Positions 1 to 7,872 of a stretch of DNA of 64,000 bases are shown here, in pieces. Position 1 is the first letter of the stretch; the number at the start of each line of letters is the position of its first letter. This DNA is from Enhygromyxa salina. Lineage in GTDB: Bacteria > Myxococcota_A > Polyangia > Nannocystales > Nannocystaceae. The stretch spans positions 1 through 64,000 of the forward strand of contig NZ_PVNL01000147.1 of the NCBI RefSeq assembly GCF_002994635.1, written 5' to 3'. The translations under genes were made by a program, and so were the position numbers. The notes below the pieces were generated by a model that was not told where the DNA came from, did not search any database, and was given only the letters and a program-made list of their open reading frames with translations.

Positions 1-168
1 GTGTTGGTGCACTGCGTGGGGGGGCTTGGGCGATCTGGGATGGTGGCGGCGGCTTGGTTGCGGAGTCGGGGGGTCGGGGTGGATGCGGCGCTTGGGATCG
101 TGCGGGCGGCTCGTGGGCCTCGGGCGGTTGAGACTGGGGTTCAGGAGGACTGCGTTCGGGCGTTCTGA
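1..168 (+). CDS. Dual-specificity / tyrosine protein phosphatase, C-terminal part (cut by window edge)
   Basis: The window opens inside a reading frame of 55 residues that ends at TGA 166-168. Its first residues read VLVHCVGGLGRSGMVAAAWL. This is the HCxxGxGRSG P-loop of the cysteine-dependent phosphatase superfamily, with Cys as nucleophile and Arg holding the phosphate. A short helical tail follows (ALGIVRAARGP, then QEDCVRAF), as in small dual-specificity phosphatases after the P-loop. The N-terminal part, including the general-acid Asp, lies outside the window. The protein probably acts in the cytoplasm on phosphotyrosine, phosphoserine/threonine or another phosphate ester; the substrate cannot be told. 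The hairpin at 250-273 probably ends its transcript. Confidence 0.75.
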   Translation: MLVHCVGGLGRSGMVAAAWLRSRGVGVDAALGIVRAARGPRAVETGVQEDCVRAF

Positions 169-249
169 GCCTCGCGCACGCAACCCCCACACCCTCGCAG
201 CGGCGAACGCTGCGCGACCGTGGCCAAAGCTAGATCCCAAGCTGATCCC

Positions 250-273
250 CGAGCTGATCTGAGGATCAGCTCG
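250..273. terminator. Hairpin between two convergent genes
   Basis: The arms CGAGCTGATC and GATCAGCTCG pair perfectly (10 bp) around a TGAG loop. The hairpin sits between the phosphatase stop at 168 and the cyclophilin stop at 303, which face each other, so it could serve both strands. There is no T-run, which is common in GC-rich genomes. Confidence 0.55.
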
Positions 274-302
274 AAGACTCGGAGTCCGGTCTGCCCTCCG
301 CC

Positions 303-818
303 CTACCCGCGGCGGACGTCAACCGTCTCAATCCGAACATCCGAGATCGGCCGATCCCCCGCAGCCGTCCGAGTCGCCCCGATCGCCTCGACCACATCCA
401 GCCCCACCACCACCTCTCCAAACACGGTGTGCTTCCCATCCAGGTGCGGCGTCGGTCCCAGGGTCACGAAGAACTGACTCCCGTTCGACCCGCGCCCACC
501 CCGGGTCCCGGCGTTGGCCATCGACAAGATCCCCGCCTTGACGTGCCTGGCCTGCGGGTTGCACTCATCGTCAAACGTATAGCCAGGCCCACCGCGCCCG
601 GTGCCGGTCCGGTCACCGCCCTGCAACATGAAGCCCGCGATGACCCGATGAAAGATCACGCCGTCGTAGTAGCGCCCGGTCCCCGGCGCACCGGACACCG
701 GGTCGACCCACTCGCCCATCCCCGTGGCGAGGCCGACGAAGCTCGACACCGTGTTTGGCGCGAGGTCCTCGAGCAGCTTCACGGTGAAATTGCCCAGGGT
801 GGTTTGGAACGTGGCCAT
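303..818 (-). CDS. Cyclophilin-type peptidyl-prolyl cis-trans isomerase
   Basis: 171 residues. It catalyses cis-trans isomerisation of Xaa-Pro bonds and assists protein folding. The cyclophilin core is clear: a start of type MATFQTTLGNFTVKLLEDLA, then DGVIFHRVIAGFMLQGGD (residues 52-69, with the catalytic Arg in FHRV), then the SNGSQFFVTL strand (about 111-120), HLDGKHTVFGEVV, and a normal C-terminus. There is no signal peptide, so it should be cytoplasmic. The open frame extends far upstream, but it would overlap the divergent serC start. The ATG at 818 gives the usual first strand and the usual family length. serC starts 125 bases away on the other strand, so the two share a promoter region. 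Confidence 0.93.
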   Translation of the reverse strand: MATFQTTLGNFTVKLLEDLAPNTVSSFVGLATGMGEWVDPVSGAPGTGRYYDGVIFHRVIAGFMLQGGDRTGTGRGGPGYTFDDECNPQARHVKAGILSMANAGTRGGRGSNGSQFFVTLGPTPHLDGKHTVFGEVVVGLDVVEAIGATRTAAGDRPISDVRIETVDVRRG

Positions 819-942
819 CAGCGGGCCTTCGCCGGGGACGAGTTCCTTGACTGGGGGGAAGCTGGTGCGGTGCGACACGGCGGGAGAATCTACCACCCGA
901 GCGGGTCTCGATCTAGGGACACGGCCCAGGTACCTTGGGCGC

Positions 943-2088
943 ATGGCAGCGTCCCAGATCTTCAATTTCTCTGCTGGACCCGCGATCCTCCCGCCTGAGG
1001 TGTTCGAGCGCGCGGCCTCGTCGGTGCTCGAGCTTCGCAGCAACGCCCACGCGCGTGACGGCGAGGGCATCGGCCTGTCGCTCCTGGAAATCTCGCACCG
1101 CAGCAAAGATTTCGACGCCATCCACACGGGTGCGATCGCGCTGGTCCACGAGGTCCTGGGGATCCCCGACAGCTGCGAGGTCTTGCTGCTCCAAGGTGGC
1201 GCCTCGCTGCAGTTCGGCATGATCCCGCTCAACTTCGCCGCCGCCGGGCGCACGGCCTGCTACGTCGACACCGGCTCGTGGTCGGCCAACGCGATCAAAG
1301 AGAGCAAGGTCGTCGCCGAGACCCGCGGGCACGAGACCGCCGTGGTCGCCAGCTCGAAGAGCAGCAGCTACGACCACATCCCCGCGCTGCCAGCGAGCTT
1401 GCCCGAGCAGGCGTGCTACCTGCACGTGACCAGCAACAACACGATCTTCGGCACCGAGTGGGAGTCGCTCCCGGAGGTCGACACCCCGGTGATCGTCGAC
1501 GCCAGCAGCAACATCGGCAGCCGCCCCATGGGCCTCGAGCGCGCGACCTTCGGCTACGCGGGCGCGCAAAAAAACCTGGGCCCCTCGGGCGTGACCCTGG
1601 TCTGGTATCAGCGTGAGTGGGTCGCGGCCCAGCCACCCCAGGCCGGCGTGCCGATGATCCTTCGCTACAAGACCCACGCCGACAAAGGCGGGCTCTACAA
1701 CACCCCCAACACCTTTGGCGCGCTGGTGCTCAAGCTCATGCTCGAGTGGGTCCGAGACAACGGTGGGGTCGCGGGCATGGCCACGCGAAACCAGGCCAAG
1801 GCCGACGCGCTCTACACCCTGCTCGACAGCTCGTCGCTGTACACGCCGCTGGCCAAGTCCGGCTCGCGCTCGCGCATGAACGTGGTCTGGCGGCTCGGCG
1901 GCGCGCCGAGCGGCCAAGAGGACGCCCTGACCAAGCGCTTCGTCAAAGAAGCGACGGCGGCCGGGTTCTCTGGGCTGCAGGGCCACCGCAGCGCCGGTGG
2001 CTGCCGCGCCTCGATCTACAACGCGTTCCCGCTTGCTGGCGTGACCGCGCTGTGCGAGTTCATGCAAGAGTTCGAGCGCAAGGGATGA
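943..2088 (+). CDS. serC: Phosphoserine aminotransferase
   Basis: 381 residues, close to the usual 360 of SerC. This PLP enzyme converts 3-phosphohydroxypyruvate and glutamate to phosphoserine (serine synthesis) and can also act in pyridoxal phosphate synthesis. It begins with the family signature IFNFSAGPAILPPEVFERA. It has EISHRSKDF, the substrate-loop region LHVTSNNTIFGTEW, and the PLP-lysine motif GYAGAQKNLGPSGVTLVWY with Lys210. The ending (GHRSAGGCRASIYNAFPLAGV) matches the family. The ATG at 943 was chosen because it puts FNFSAGP at the normal distance from the N-terminus; longer open frame upstream is non-coding. The stop overlaps the next ATG by four bases, so the SUFU-like gene is probably translated together with it. 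Confidence 0.95.
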   Translation: MAASQIFNFSAGPAILPPEVFERAASSVLELRSNAHARDGEGIGLSLLEISHRSKDFDAIHTGAIALVHEVLGIPDSCEVLLLQGGASLQFGMIPLNFAAAGRTACYVDTGSWSANAIKESKVVAETRGHETAVVASSKSSSYDHIPALPASLPEQACYLHVTSNNTIFGTEWESLPEVDTPVIVDASSNIGSRPMGLERATFGYAGAQKNLGPSGVTLVWYQREWVAAQPPQAGVPMILRYKTHADKGGLYNTPNTFGALVLKLMLEWVRDNGGVAGMATRNQAKADALYTLLDSSSLYTPLAKSGSRSRMNVVWRLGGAPSGQEDALTKRFVKEATAAGFSGLQGHRSAGGCRASIYNAFPLAGVTALCEFMQEFERKG

Positions 2089-2798
2089 GCGAAGCACAAG
2101 ACGACGACGCCAAGATCCCAGCACCAGGATGGGACGCGATCGACCGCTGGGTCGGCGCGCACTTCGGCGGACAGATCCCCCACCAGTTCACCAGCCGCAC
2201 CGCCTACGAGCTCGAGACCCAAAACCCGCTGCCCGCCGTGACGGTGTGGGCCACGAGCGCTCCGGCGGGCTGGCTCTACGTGACCTACGGGCTCAGCGAG
2301 CTGTTCGACAAGACCTCGAGCGACCCGAGCGTGTCGGGCTTTGGGTTCGAGCTGAGCATGCGCCTGCCGGCCGCGGCCAGTGTCTCCAGCGGTGAACGTC
2401 CGCCCGCGTGGCCGCTCCGGCTGCTGCAGAGCATTGGTCGTCACGTGCTCTCGACCGGCGCCAGCTTCGACTCGGGTCACGCGATCGACCTGGGCGCGTC
2501 GTTGGTCGCGCCCGACAGCGATGGCCCCCAAGACTGCGCGCTGACTGGGCTGATCTGCCTGCCCGATCCGCTGCTCGGCAAGATCAATACCGCGCACGGA
2601 TCGCTGCTGTTCTTGCGCTTGTTTGGCGTCGCGCCGCGCGAGCTCGAGATCCTCGACGGCCTCGAGCTCGGGGATCTCGTCGCGTGCATCGCCGAGCTGT
2701 CGCCGTTCGCGATCACCGATCCAGCGCGCGCATCATTCACCGAGGACCCCGAGTGCAGCAAAGTGCTACGGCGGTATGCTCTCGGTATCACGCTCTAG
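2085..2798 (+). CDS. Suppressor-of-fused (SUFU) domain protein
   Basis: 237 residues starting at an ATG that overlaps the serC stop (ATGA). The pattern resembles the bacterial SUFU domain: a PGWDAIDRW start, a central FGFELSMRLP strand, PPAWPLRLLQSIGRHVLSTG, then FLRLFGVAPRELEILDGLEL. In bacteria this domain often appears as an immunity protein against polymorphic toxins, or as a lone cytoplasmic protein of unknown role. No toxin gene is adjacent here, and coupling to serC does not reveal a function. There is no signal peptide or membrane segment. The identification rests on recalled domain pattern only. Confidence 0.7.
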   Translation: MSEAQDDDAKIPAPGWDAIDRWVGAHFGGQIPHQFTSRTAYELETQNPLPAVTVWATSAPAGWLYVTYGLSELFDKTSSDPSVSGFGFELSMRLPAAASVSSGERPPAWPLRLLQSIGRHVLSTGASFDSGHAIDLGASLVAPDSDGPQDCALTGLICLPDPLLGKINTAHGSLLFLRLFGVAPRELEILDGLELGDLVACIAELSPFAITDPARASFTEDPECSKVLRRYALGITL

Positions 2799-2950
2799 AT
2801 CCAGTTGGCCTGCAGCGCCAACATGAGCACAGTACAACCCGTGGCTCGCGTCGTGGCCGCGAGTCAGCAATAGCTGCTACGCGCAATTTCGATTGCCACC
2901 ACCATAGCTGCCTGATTACCTACAGTACAGGTACCTGACGCTGGCGTCGA

Positions 2951-3112
2951 GAGTGCGACGACGGCAACGACGTCGACGACGACGCGTGCGCGAGTGACTG
3001 CACGTCCACACTCCACTGAGCCATGGGCGTGCAGACCGACGTGCCCCCAGACCCTGACCGGCTGGACCGAGCGCTGGAGCGGCCTGTGCGGAAGATTTTC
3101 CAGGCCAACTGA
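2951..3112 (+). pseudogene. Decayed, internally deleted copy of the adjacent Cys-rich lipoprotein gene
   Basis: The stretch matches parts of the intact gene at 3249-4505. It reads ECDDGNDVDDDACASDCTST, LH, then a TGA stop where the intact gene has TGG, then AMGVQTDV (intact: AMGVQTNV). After a frame change it reads TLTGWTERWSGLCG (intact: TLQGWTECWSGLYG). It then jumps directly to RKIFQAN and a stop (intact: RKIFHAD and a stop). About 100 residues between the last two blocks are missing, and all but one of the Cys-rich repeats are gone at the 5' side. It is therefore the remnant of a tandem duplicate with a nonsense change, a frameshift and deletions. The rest of 2799-3248 shows no gene. Confidence 0.8.
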
Positions 3113-3126
3113 CCGCCGGTTCCTGA

Positions 3127-3162
3127 CGAAGATGGCCGCGCCCACGGGTGGGGCCATCTTCG
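3127..3162 (+). terminator. Hairpin downstream of the decayed gene copy
   Basis: Arms CGAAGATGGCC (3127-3137) and GGCCATCTTCG (3152-3162) are fully complementary, and the loop can pair further (CCCA with TGGG). It lies 14 bases after the remnant's last stop codon, the same position as the hairpin after the intact copy. It is probably the remnant's old terminator. Confidence 0.55.
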
Positions 3163-3248
3163 CGATCGCTGTGTGAAATCGCCACGGATAACGCATACCC
3201 GGCGCTGGGGCGGGGTACCCACGCCCCAAAATTTTGCATACTCGGCCC

Positions 3249-4505
3249 ATGACACGATCCGTCGTCCCGGCTTTGCTTTTCTCTTCTCTCGTCTGCGCCG
3301 TCGGCTGCTCCGATGGCTCCGACTCCGACTCCACCACCTTCGTCACGCTCACGACGGCGGCGGGCGATGGCGATGGCGACATGAGTGACACCACCGGCGA
3401 CGGCGACGGAGATCCGGGCGACGGGGACGGGGATCCAGATCCCAGCGGCGACGGCGACGGCGACTCGGCGTTCTGCGGCGACGGCCTGGTCGAGGGCGAC
3501 GAGGAGTGCGACGACGGCAACCCCACCAACACCGACGACTGCACCAACGCCTGCAACAACGCCGTGTGTGGCGACGGCATCGTGCAAGAGGGCGTCGAGA
3601 TGTGCGACGACGGCAACGACGTCGACGACGACGGCTGCACCAGCATGTGCATGTCCGGCACCTGTGGCGACGGCATGCTGCAGGGCGACGAGGTCTGCGA
3701 CGACGGCAACAACGACAACACCGACGACTGCGCCGCGTGCGAGGCGGCGACGTGTGGCGATGGCTACATCTGGGCCGGCAACGAAGAGTGCGACGACGCC
3801 AACATGGTCGACACCGACGACTGCATCGAGTGCTCCGCGGCGATCTGCGGCGACGGCTTCGTCCACGCCCTGCTCGAGGAGTGCGATGACGCCAACGGGG
3901 TCGACACCGACGACTGCATCACCTGTTCCGCCGCGGTCTGCGGCGACGGCTTCGTCCAGGACGGCGTCGAAGACTGCGACGACGGCAACAACAACAACAA
4001 CGACTCGTGCGCGAACGACTGCACCAGCAACCTCTACTGGGCGATGGGCGTGCAGACCAACGTCGCGCCGGGGACCCTCCAGGGCTGGACCGAGTGCTGG
4101 TCCGGCCTGTACGGGAATGTATCTCCCAGCCTGACCAACACCATCCTTGCCCAGAACTGTACCGGCTCCAAGCTGCTCCAGGCCTGCCGCCAAGTCGGCT
4201 CACAGAACTACACCGTGCTCGCAATGGCAGATCGCGCGGACGTGTTGTTCAACACCGGCAACGGGGCCAACACCACCCACCAGGCCAACGGGGTGGCCTG
4301 GTACTACAGCAACAGCTGGTCAATGGGCTTCGCGCAGGGCGGCAACGCCGTCAACCGCAACTCCTGCGACGTCGAGAACTCCAACCCGCAGTTCCGCATG
4401 TGCTGGCACACCGGCAATGACACGATCACCAGCGGCTATCGGTGCGGCAGCACCACCTTGAACGGCAACAACGGCTGGGAGCGGAAAATTTTCCACGCCG
4501 ACTGA
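3249..4505 (+). CDS. Cys-rich repeat (DUF4215-type) surface lipoprotein
   Basis: 418 residues. The N-terminus is a lipoprotein signal peptide ending in AVGC (Cys20). An Asp/Gly/Thr-rich linker follows with DGDGDPGDGDGDPD-type repeats (about residues 40-75). Next come six copies of the myxobacterial Cys-rich repeat (CGDGLVEGDEECDDGN and variants, about 76-260, about 30 residues each). The final 160-residue domain is unrecognised; it begins near LYWAMGVQTNV and contains GWTECWSGLYG and FRMCWHTGN. The protein should be anchored in the outer membrane and face outward. Such repeats are usually disulphide-bonded and may bind calcium; that is inference. A broken copy lies just upstream. The ATG at 3249 was chosen over an in-frame TTG at 3234 because it gives a clean signal peptide. 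Confidence 0.85.
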   Translation: MTRSVVPALLFSSLVCAVGCSDGSDSDSTTFVTLTTAAGDGDGDMSDTTGDGDGDPGDGDGDPDPSGDGDGDSAFCGDGLVEGDEECDDGNPTNTDDCTNACNNAVCGDGIVQEGVEMCDDGNDVDDDGCTSMCMSGTCGDGMLQGDEVCDDGNNDNTDDCAACEAATCGDGYIWAGNEECDDANMVDTDDCIECSAAICGDGFVHALLEECDDANGVDTDDCITCSAAVCGDGFVQDGVEDCDDGNNNNNDSCANDCTSNLYWAMGVQTNVAPGTLQGWTECWSGLYGNVSPSLTNTILAQNCTGSKLLQACRQVGSQNYTVLAMADRADVLFNTGNGANTTHQANGVAWYYSNSWSMGFAQGGNAVNRNSCDVENSNPQFRMCWHTGNDTITSGYRCGSTTLNGNNGWERKIFHAD

Positions 4506-4524
4506 GCGTCTGCGTTCACGACTC

Positions 4525-4549
4525 GGCCGCACCCGCGATGGGTGCGGCC
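4525..4549. terminator. Hairpin between convergent genes
   Basis: Arms GGCCGCACCC and GGGTGCGGCC pair over 10 bp around a short loop. It lies between the lipoprotein stop (4505) and the ogt stop (4554), so it can serve both strands. Confidence 0.65.
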
Positions 4550-4553
4550 CGGG

Positions 4554-5069
4554 TCAGAAGCCTGATCCAAGCTGAAACATGGCATCAGGTCGGTGCGCTA
4601 GCTCGTGCGCGAGCAGCCAACGCTTGCGCTCGAGTCCGCCCGCGTAGCCCGTCAGCGCGCCGTCGTTGCCAATCACGCGATGGCAGGGCACGACCAACGA
4701 CAGCGGATTGCGGGCGTTCGCGGCCCCGACCGCACGCACCGCGCGAGGTCGACCGATCGCCGCCGCGAGCTGGCCGTAGCTGCGCGTGCCCGCGAACTCG
4801 ATCTCGGTGAGGGCCGCCCAGACCAACCGCTGAAACTCGGTCCCGCGCGGCTCCAGCGGGATCGTGAACGAGCGCCTCGTCCCGGCGAAGTACTCGTTCA
4901 GCTCGGCGATCGCGAGATCCAAGATCGCGTGGGCGCCGGCTTCGGGGTAGCTGGGTGGTGACGCGGCGCGGTGATCCGGGAAGTACACGCCCACGAGCGC
5001 GCGCGGTGAGGCGACGAGTCGCAGCTGGGCGATCGGCGTGGTGATCAGACGTTGTTGAAGTTCACTCAT
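4554..5069 (-). CDS. ogt: Methylated-DNA--protein-cysteine methyltransferase (Ogt/MGMT type)
   Basis: 171 residues. It repairs O6-alkylguanine and O4-alkylthymine by moving the alkyl group onto its own cysteine in a suicide reaction. The active-site motif PCHR is present with Cys129 (LSLVVPCHRVIGNDGALTGY). The DNA-recognition helix with its Arg finger region is also there (SYGQLAAAIGRPRAVRAVG). The N-terminal lid domain is complete. The ATG at 5069 overlaps the stop of the upstream Ada/AlkA gene by four bases, so the two form an alkylation-repair operon. The longer in-frame extension upstream lies inside that gene and was not used. Confidence 0.95.
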   Translation of the reverse strand: MSELQQRLITTPIAQLRLVASPRALVGVYFPDHRAASPPSYPEAGAHAILDLAIAELNEYFAGTRRSFTIPLEPRGTEFQRLVWAALTEIEFAGTRSYGQLAAAIGRPRAVRAVGAANARNPLSLVVPCHRVIGNDGALTGYAGGLERKRWLLAHELAHRPDAMFQLGSGF

Positions 5070-6547
5070 GCTCGCTCCGCTTCGTGTTTCCACAGTTGCA
5101 TGACCGCGTAGGCTCGCCACGGTCGCCAGGTCTGCGCCGCCTGCTCGCACGCGCGGCTGGTGGTCACGCCGAGCGCTCGACGCAACACCAGGTCGCCCGC
5201 TGGCAGCGCGTCGGGCCATCGCAGCGCTCGCATTGCGATGTACTGCGTGGTCCAGGGCCCGATCCCGGGCAGCGCCAGCAGCTGCGCCTGCGCTCGCTCG
5301 GGGTCGCCGTCGAGCGCGAGCTGTCCGTGTACGAGGGCCCGGGCGAGCGCCGAGAGCGTGGCCGCCCGCGCACCCGTCAGACCGATCTCGCGGAGCTGCC
5401 CGAGCTCGACCTGCGCGAGCGTGGCCGCGTCCGGGAACACGCGATCGAGCCCCGCGGGCGCACCCTCGAGCGGCGTGCCAAATCGTTGCGCGAGCCGCCC
5501 CGCCAGCGTGGTCGCAGCCGCGACGCTGACCTGCTGACCGAGCACGGCCCGGACCGCGATCTCGAACCGATCGAACGCGCCGGGGACCCGCAGACCCGGG
5601 TGCCGGGCGAGCAGCTGCGCGAGCTTGCGATCGCGGCCGAGCACCTCGTGAATCACCTGTGGCTGGGCGTCGAGATCAAACAGCGCGCGCAGGGCCGCGA
5701 CGATCTGCAGCGGTCGCTTGGCCAGCGACAGCGACAGCGTCGCGTGCAGCCGCGGGCGGTCTGGCTGGGGATCGTGGCGCAGCTGCAGCCAGCCCGCGGT
5801 CGCGGGGTCACCCGGGATCGCGGCCACGGTCCGCCGATAGCACCCGTCCTCGACCTGCTCGACCCCCGGGATCGCGCGCCCGGCCAAGAATTCCAGCAGC
5901 GCGCGCCAGTCGAGCGGCGGTCGATAGTCGAGCCGCAGCGTCAGGCTGCCTTCAGCTCCCAAGCCCACCCGAGCAGCCGAGGACCCAGGACGCCTCCGAC
6001 GCAGCGCCGACGGCGGCACCCCAAACCGCTCGCGCACGCACGCGTTGAACCGGCGCACGCTCGAGAACCCGGCCGCGAACGCGATCTCGGCGCACGACAG
6101 CTCGCTGTCATGCAGCAGCCGCTTGGCCACCGCCAGCCGACGCGTGCGCGCCAGCTCGATCGGCGAGACCCCCAGCTCGGCTTCGATCGCGCGCCGCAAG
6201 TGCCGGGCCGAGACCCCGAGCGCCAGCGCCAGGTCGTCCACGCTGTGCTCGTCGAGATAGCCAGCCTCGATGCGCCCGCTCGCGTCCCGCACCAGCCGCG
6301 ACAGCGCGTCGACGCGAGCCCGGCCCGGCGCCAGCTCCGGTCGACAGCGCAGGCACGCCCGAAACCCGGCGCGCTCGGCCGCCGCCGCGTGATCGAAGAA
6401 TGTACAGCGCCGCTCGGCGGGCGTGCGCGCCGGACAGATCGGTCGACAGTAGATGCCAGTGGACTCGACGCCGACGAAGAACAACCCGTCAAACCGGGCG
6501 TCCCGGGCCTTCAAGGCACGATAGCAGTGGCTGCCGTCGAGCTTCAC
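5066..6547 (-). CDS. Ada-type regulator fused to AlkA-type 3-methyladenine DNA glycosylase
   Basis: 493 residues with two repair modules. Residues 1-75 are the Ada zinc domain, with Cys34, Cys38, Cys65 and Cys68 (YCRPICPAR, CLRC); the first Cys should accept methyl groups from DNA phosphotriesters. Residues about 85-185 are an AraC-type double helix-turn-helix. The remainder is AlkA: an N-terminal beta domain, then the helix-hairpin-helix (LLALPGIGPWTTQYIAMRAL) and catalytic Asp452 in LPAGDLVLRRALG. The Ada C-terminal methyltransferase domain is absent, but ogt follows in the same operon and supplies that activity. Expected behaviour is a methylation-activated transcription factor that also excises alkylated bases. 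The Ada-AraC-AlkA arrangement is known from other bacteria. Confidence 0.93.
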   Translation of the reverse strand: MKLDGSHCYRALKARDARFDGLFFVGVESTGIYCRPICPARTPAERRCTFFDHAAAAERAGFRACLRCRPELAPGRARVDALSRLVRDASGRIEAGYLDEHSVDDLALALGVSARHLRRAIEAELGVSPIELARTRRLAVAKRLLHDSELSCAEIAFAAGFSSVRRFNACVRERFGVPPSALRRRRPGSSAARVGLGAEGSLTLRLDYRPPLDWRALLEFLAGRAIPGVEQVEDGCYRRTVAAIPGDPATAGWLQLRHDPQPDRPRLHATLSLSLAKRPLQIVAALRALFDLDAQPQVIHEVLGRDRKLAQLLARHPGLRVPGAFDRFEIAVRAVLGQQVSVAAATTLAGRLAQRFGTPLEGAPAGLDRVFPDAATLAQVELGQLREIGLTGARAATLSALARALVHGQLALDGDPERAQAQLLALPGIGPWTTQYIAMRALRWPDALPAGDLVLRRALGVTTSRACEQAAQTWRPWRAYAVMQLWKHEAERA

Positions 6548-6566
6548 GAGGTCGGTGTAGCGCGTT

Positions 6567-6586
6567 CGGCCAGCGCCGTCTGGCCG
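6567..6586. other. Hairpin between the lipoprotein and Ada/AlkA genes
   Basis: Arms CGGCCAG and CTGGCCG pair perfectly around CGCCGT, followed on the plus strand by TTTT. The flanking genes are both on the minus strand: the lipoprotein gene stops at 6633 and ada/alkA starts at 6547. The hairpin could end the lipoprotein transcript, or lie in the ada leader. The T-run is on the wrong strand for a classical terminator of these genes. Confidence 0.35.
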
Positions 6587-6632
6587 TTTTCGGACCTGAC
6601 CATGAAACAGACCTGCGACGCAACCTGCCGAC

Positions 6633-7811
6633 TCACGGCGGGGTCCCGAGCGGCGTTCGGGTGCACTCTTGCTGCCCCCAGTCGAGCAGCGGCCCGTGGT
6701 CGATCACGTCGAAGTCGATCGGACGCAGCGCCACGAGGTCCTGCGGCGCCAACAGCCCGTCCCACTTGTTGGTGGAGTAGCGATCGCTCTGCCCGGTCAG
6801 CGCGATCTGGCCGCCGTCGGCCAGGAACATCCCGTACTTTTGCAGCGCCCGCGCGACCACCCGCGCGGCCTCGTTGGGCAGGTTGTCGAGCGGATAGTCA
6901 GCCCGCAGCCGCAGGTGCACCCCATAGGGCGGCGCCTGAGCCGGACCGGAGGTCGCGTTGGTGCTGTGGGTCGCGGGCGGCGAGTAGATGAGATCGCGAA
7001 TGTTGGCGTTGGGCAGGATGAAGCGGATCGCATGATCGATCGATCCGCTCGCAACTTCGTCGGCGGTGAACAGCAGCGGCGCGATCGGAAACCCAGCCGC
7101 GTCGGCGCTGGTGCAGCCCTGTCCGCGACCCTCGTCGTCGTAGATCTTCGTCATGTCCCAGACCGCCAGGCAGCCGCCGTAGAACGTGCCGTCGACGATG
7201 TTGGCGCGCCACATCTCGTAGAGCAGGTCCTCGTCGCGCGCGGCCACGATCAGGTGACAGTCGCCGTCGCTCGTGCACTCGTAGCCGGACTCCCCCTCGA
7301 TCGCGCCAACGGCCGGCACCGGTACGTCGACCCAGTCGCAGTCCGGCGTGTAGAAGGCCCCCGTCGCCTCGAAGCTCATGCGCGGCGTGTTGGCGTCGGC
7401 CTCGAGCACCTCGATCGAGAAGTCGATCTGGAAGGTGTCGTTGTTGCCCCACCCGGCTTGCTCGAGCCAGGCGGTCACCGTGTCGGAGTCGGCGGTGGTC
7501 GCCGCGTTCGTGACGTCCTCGCACCACACGGCGCCGGCCGGAAAGTAGCCTGCGCAGTCGCCGGGGTCGCCGTCTCCGTCCCCGTCCCCGCTGGGATCGC
7601 CGTCTCCGTCCCCGGCTGGATCTCCGTCGCCGTCCCCGCTTGGATCGCCGTCGCCGTCCCCGCTCGGGTCGCCGTCGCCGTCCCCGCTTGGATCTGTGTC
7701 GCCGGTCGTGTCGACGTCGCCTCCGTCGTCGCCCGTGCCACCCTTGCAGCTGAGGCTCATGGCCAGGGTTAGAGCGGTCATCGAGGTCAGTAAGGGCAAG
7801 CGCACCTGCAT
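6633..7811 (-). CDS. Secreted lipoprotein with DGDGDPSGDGDGD linker, unknown function
   Basis: 392 residues from the ATG at 7811. The signal peptide ends in SLSC, a lipobox. A long acidic linker of DPSGDGDGD repeats follows (about residues 25-85). The remaining 300 residues form a globular domain that contains HAIRFILPN, YGVHLRLRADYPLDNLPNEA and LQKYGMFLADGG. This arrangement (a short HAI block, an RLRA block, then a KYG block) is one I recall from secreted proteins of actinomycetes and myxobacteria that have no assigned activity. Catalytic residues cannot be named. An earlier in-frame ATG exists at 7841, but the later one gives the shorter, cleaner signal peptide. No operon partner is clear. 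Confidence 0.75.
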   Translation of the reverse strand: MQVRLPLLTSMTALTLAMSLSCKGGTGDDGGDVDTTGDTDPSGDGDGDPSGDGDGDPSGDGDGDPAGDGDGDPSGDGDGDGDPGDCAGYFPAGAVWCEDVTNAATTADSDTVTAWLEQAGWGNNDTFQIDFSIEVLEADANTPRMSFEATGAFYTPDCDWVDVPVPAVGAIEGESGYECTSDGDCHLIVAARDEDLLYEMWRANIVDGTFYGGCLAVWDMTKIYDDEGRGQGCTSADAAGFPIAPLLFTADEVASGSIDHAIRFILPNANIRDLIYSPPATHSTNATSGPAQAPPYGVHLRLRADYPLDNLPNEAARVVARALQKYGMFLADGGQIALTGQSDRYSTNKWDGLLAPQDLVALRPIDFDVIDHGPLLDWGQQECTRTPLGTPP

Positions 7812-7872
7812 GGCCGCGACGATAGCGTGAAACGACGACACCAGCGAGATCTTCGTCTGCTTGGCTACGGGG

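Noticed and set aside
2085..2798. SUFU-like gene as immunity partner of a polymorphic toxin
   Set aside because: No toxin gene or toxin fragment is adjacent; the gene is coupled to serC instead.
6567..6586. Hairpin followed by TTTT as a plus-strand terminator
   Set aside because: No plus-strand gene ends upstream of it; both flanking genes are on the minus strand.
5084..6991. A 635-codon plus-strand frame opposite Ada/AlkA
   Set aside because: Arg/Gln/Pro-rich antisense product over a gene with complete catalytic motifs.
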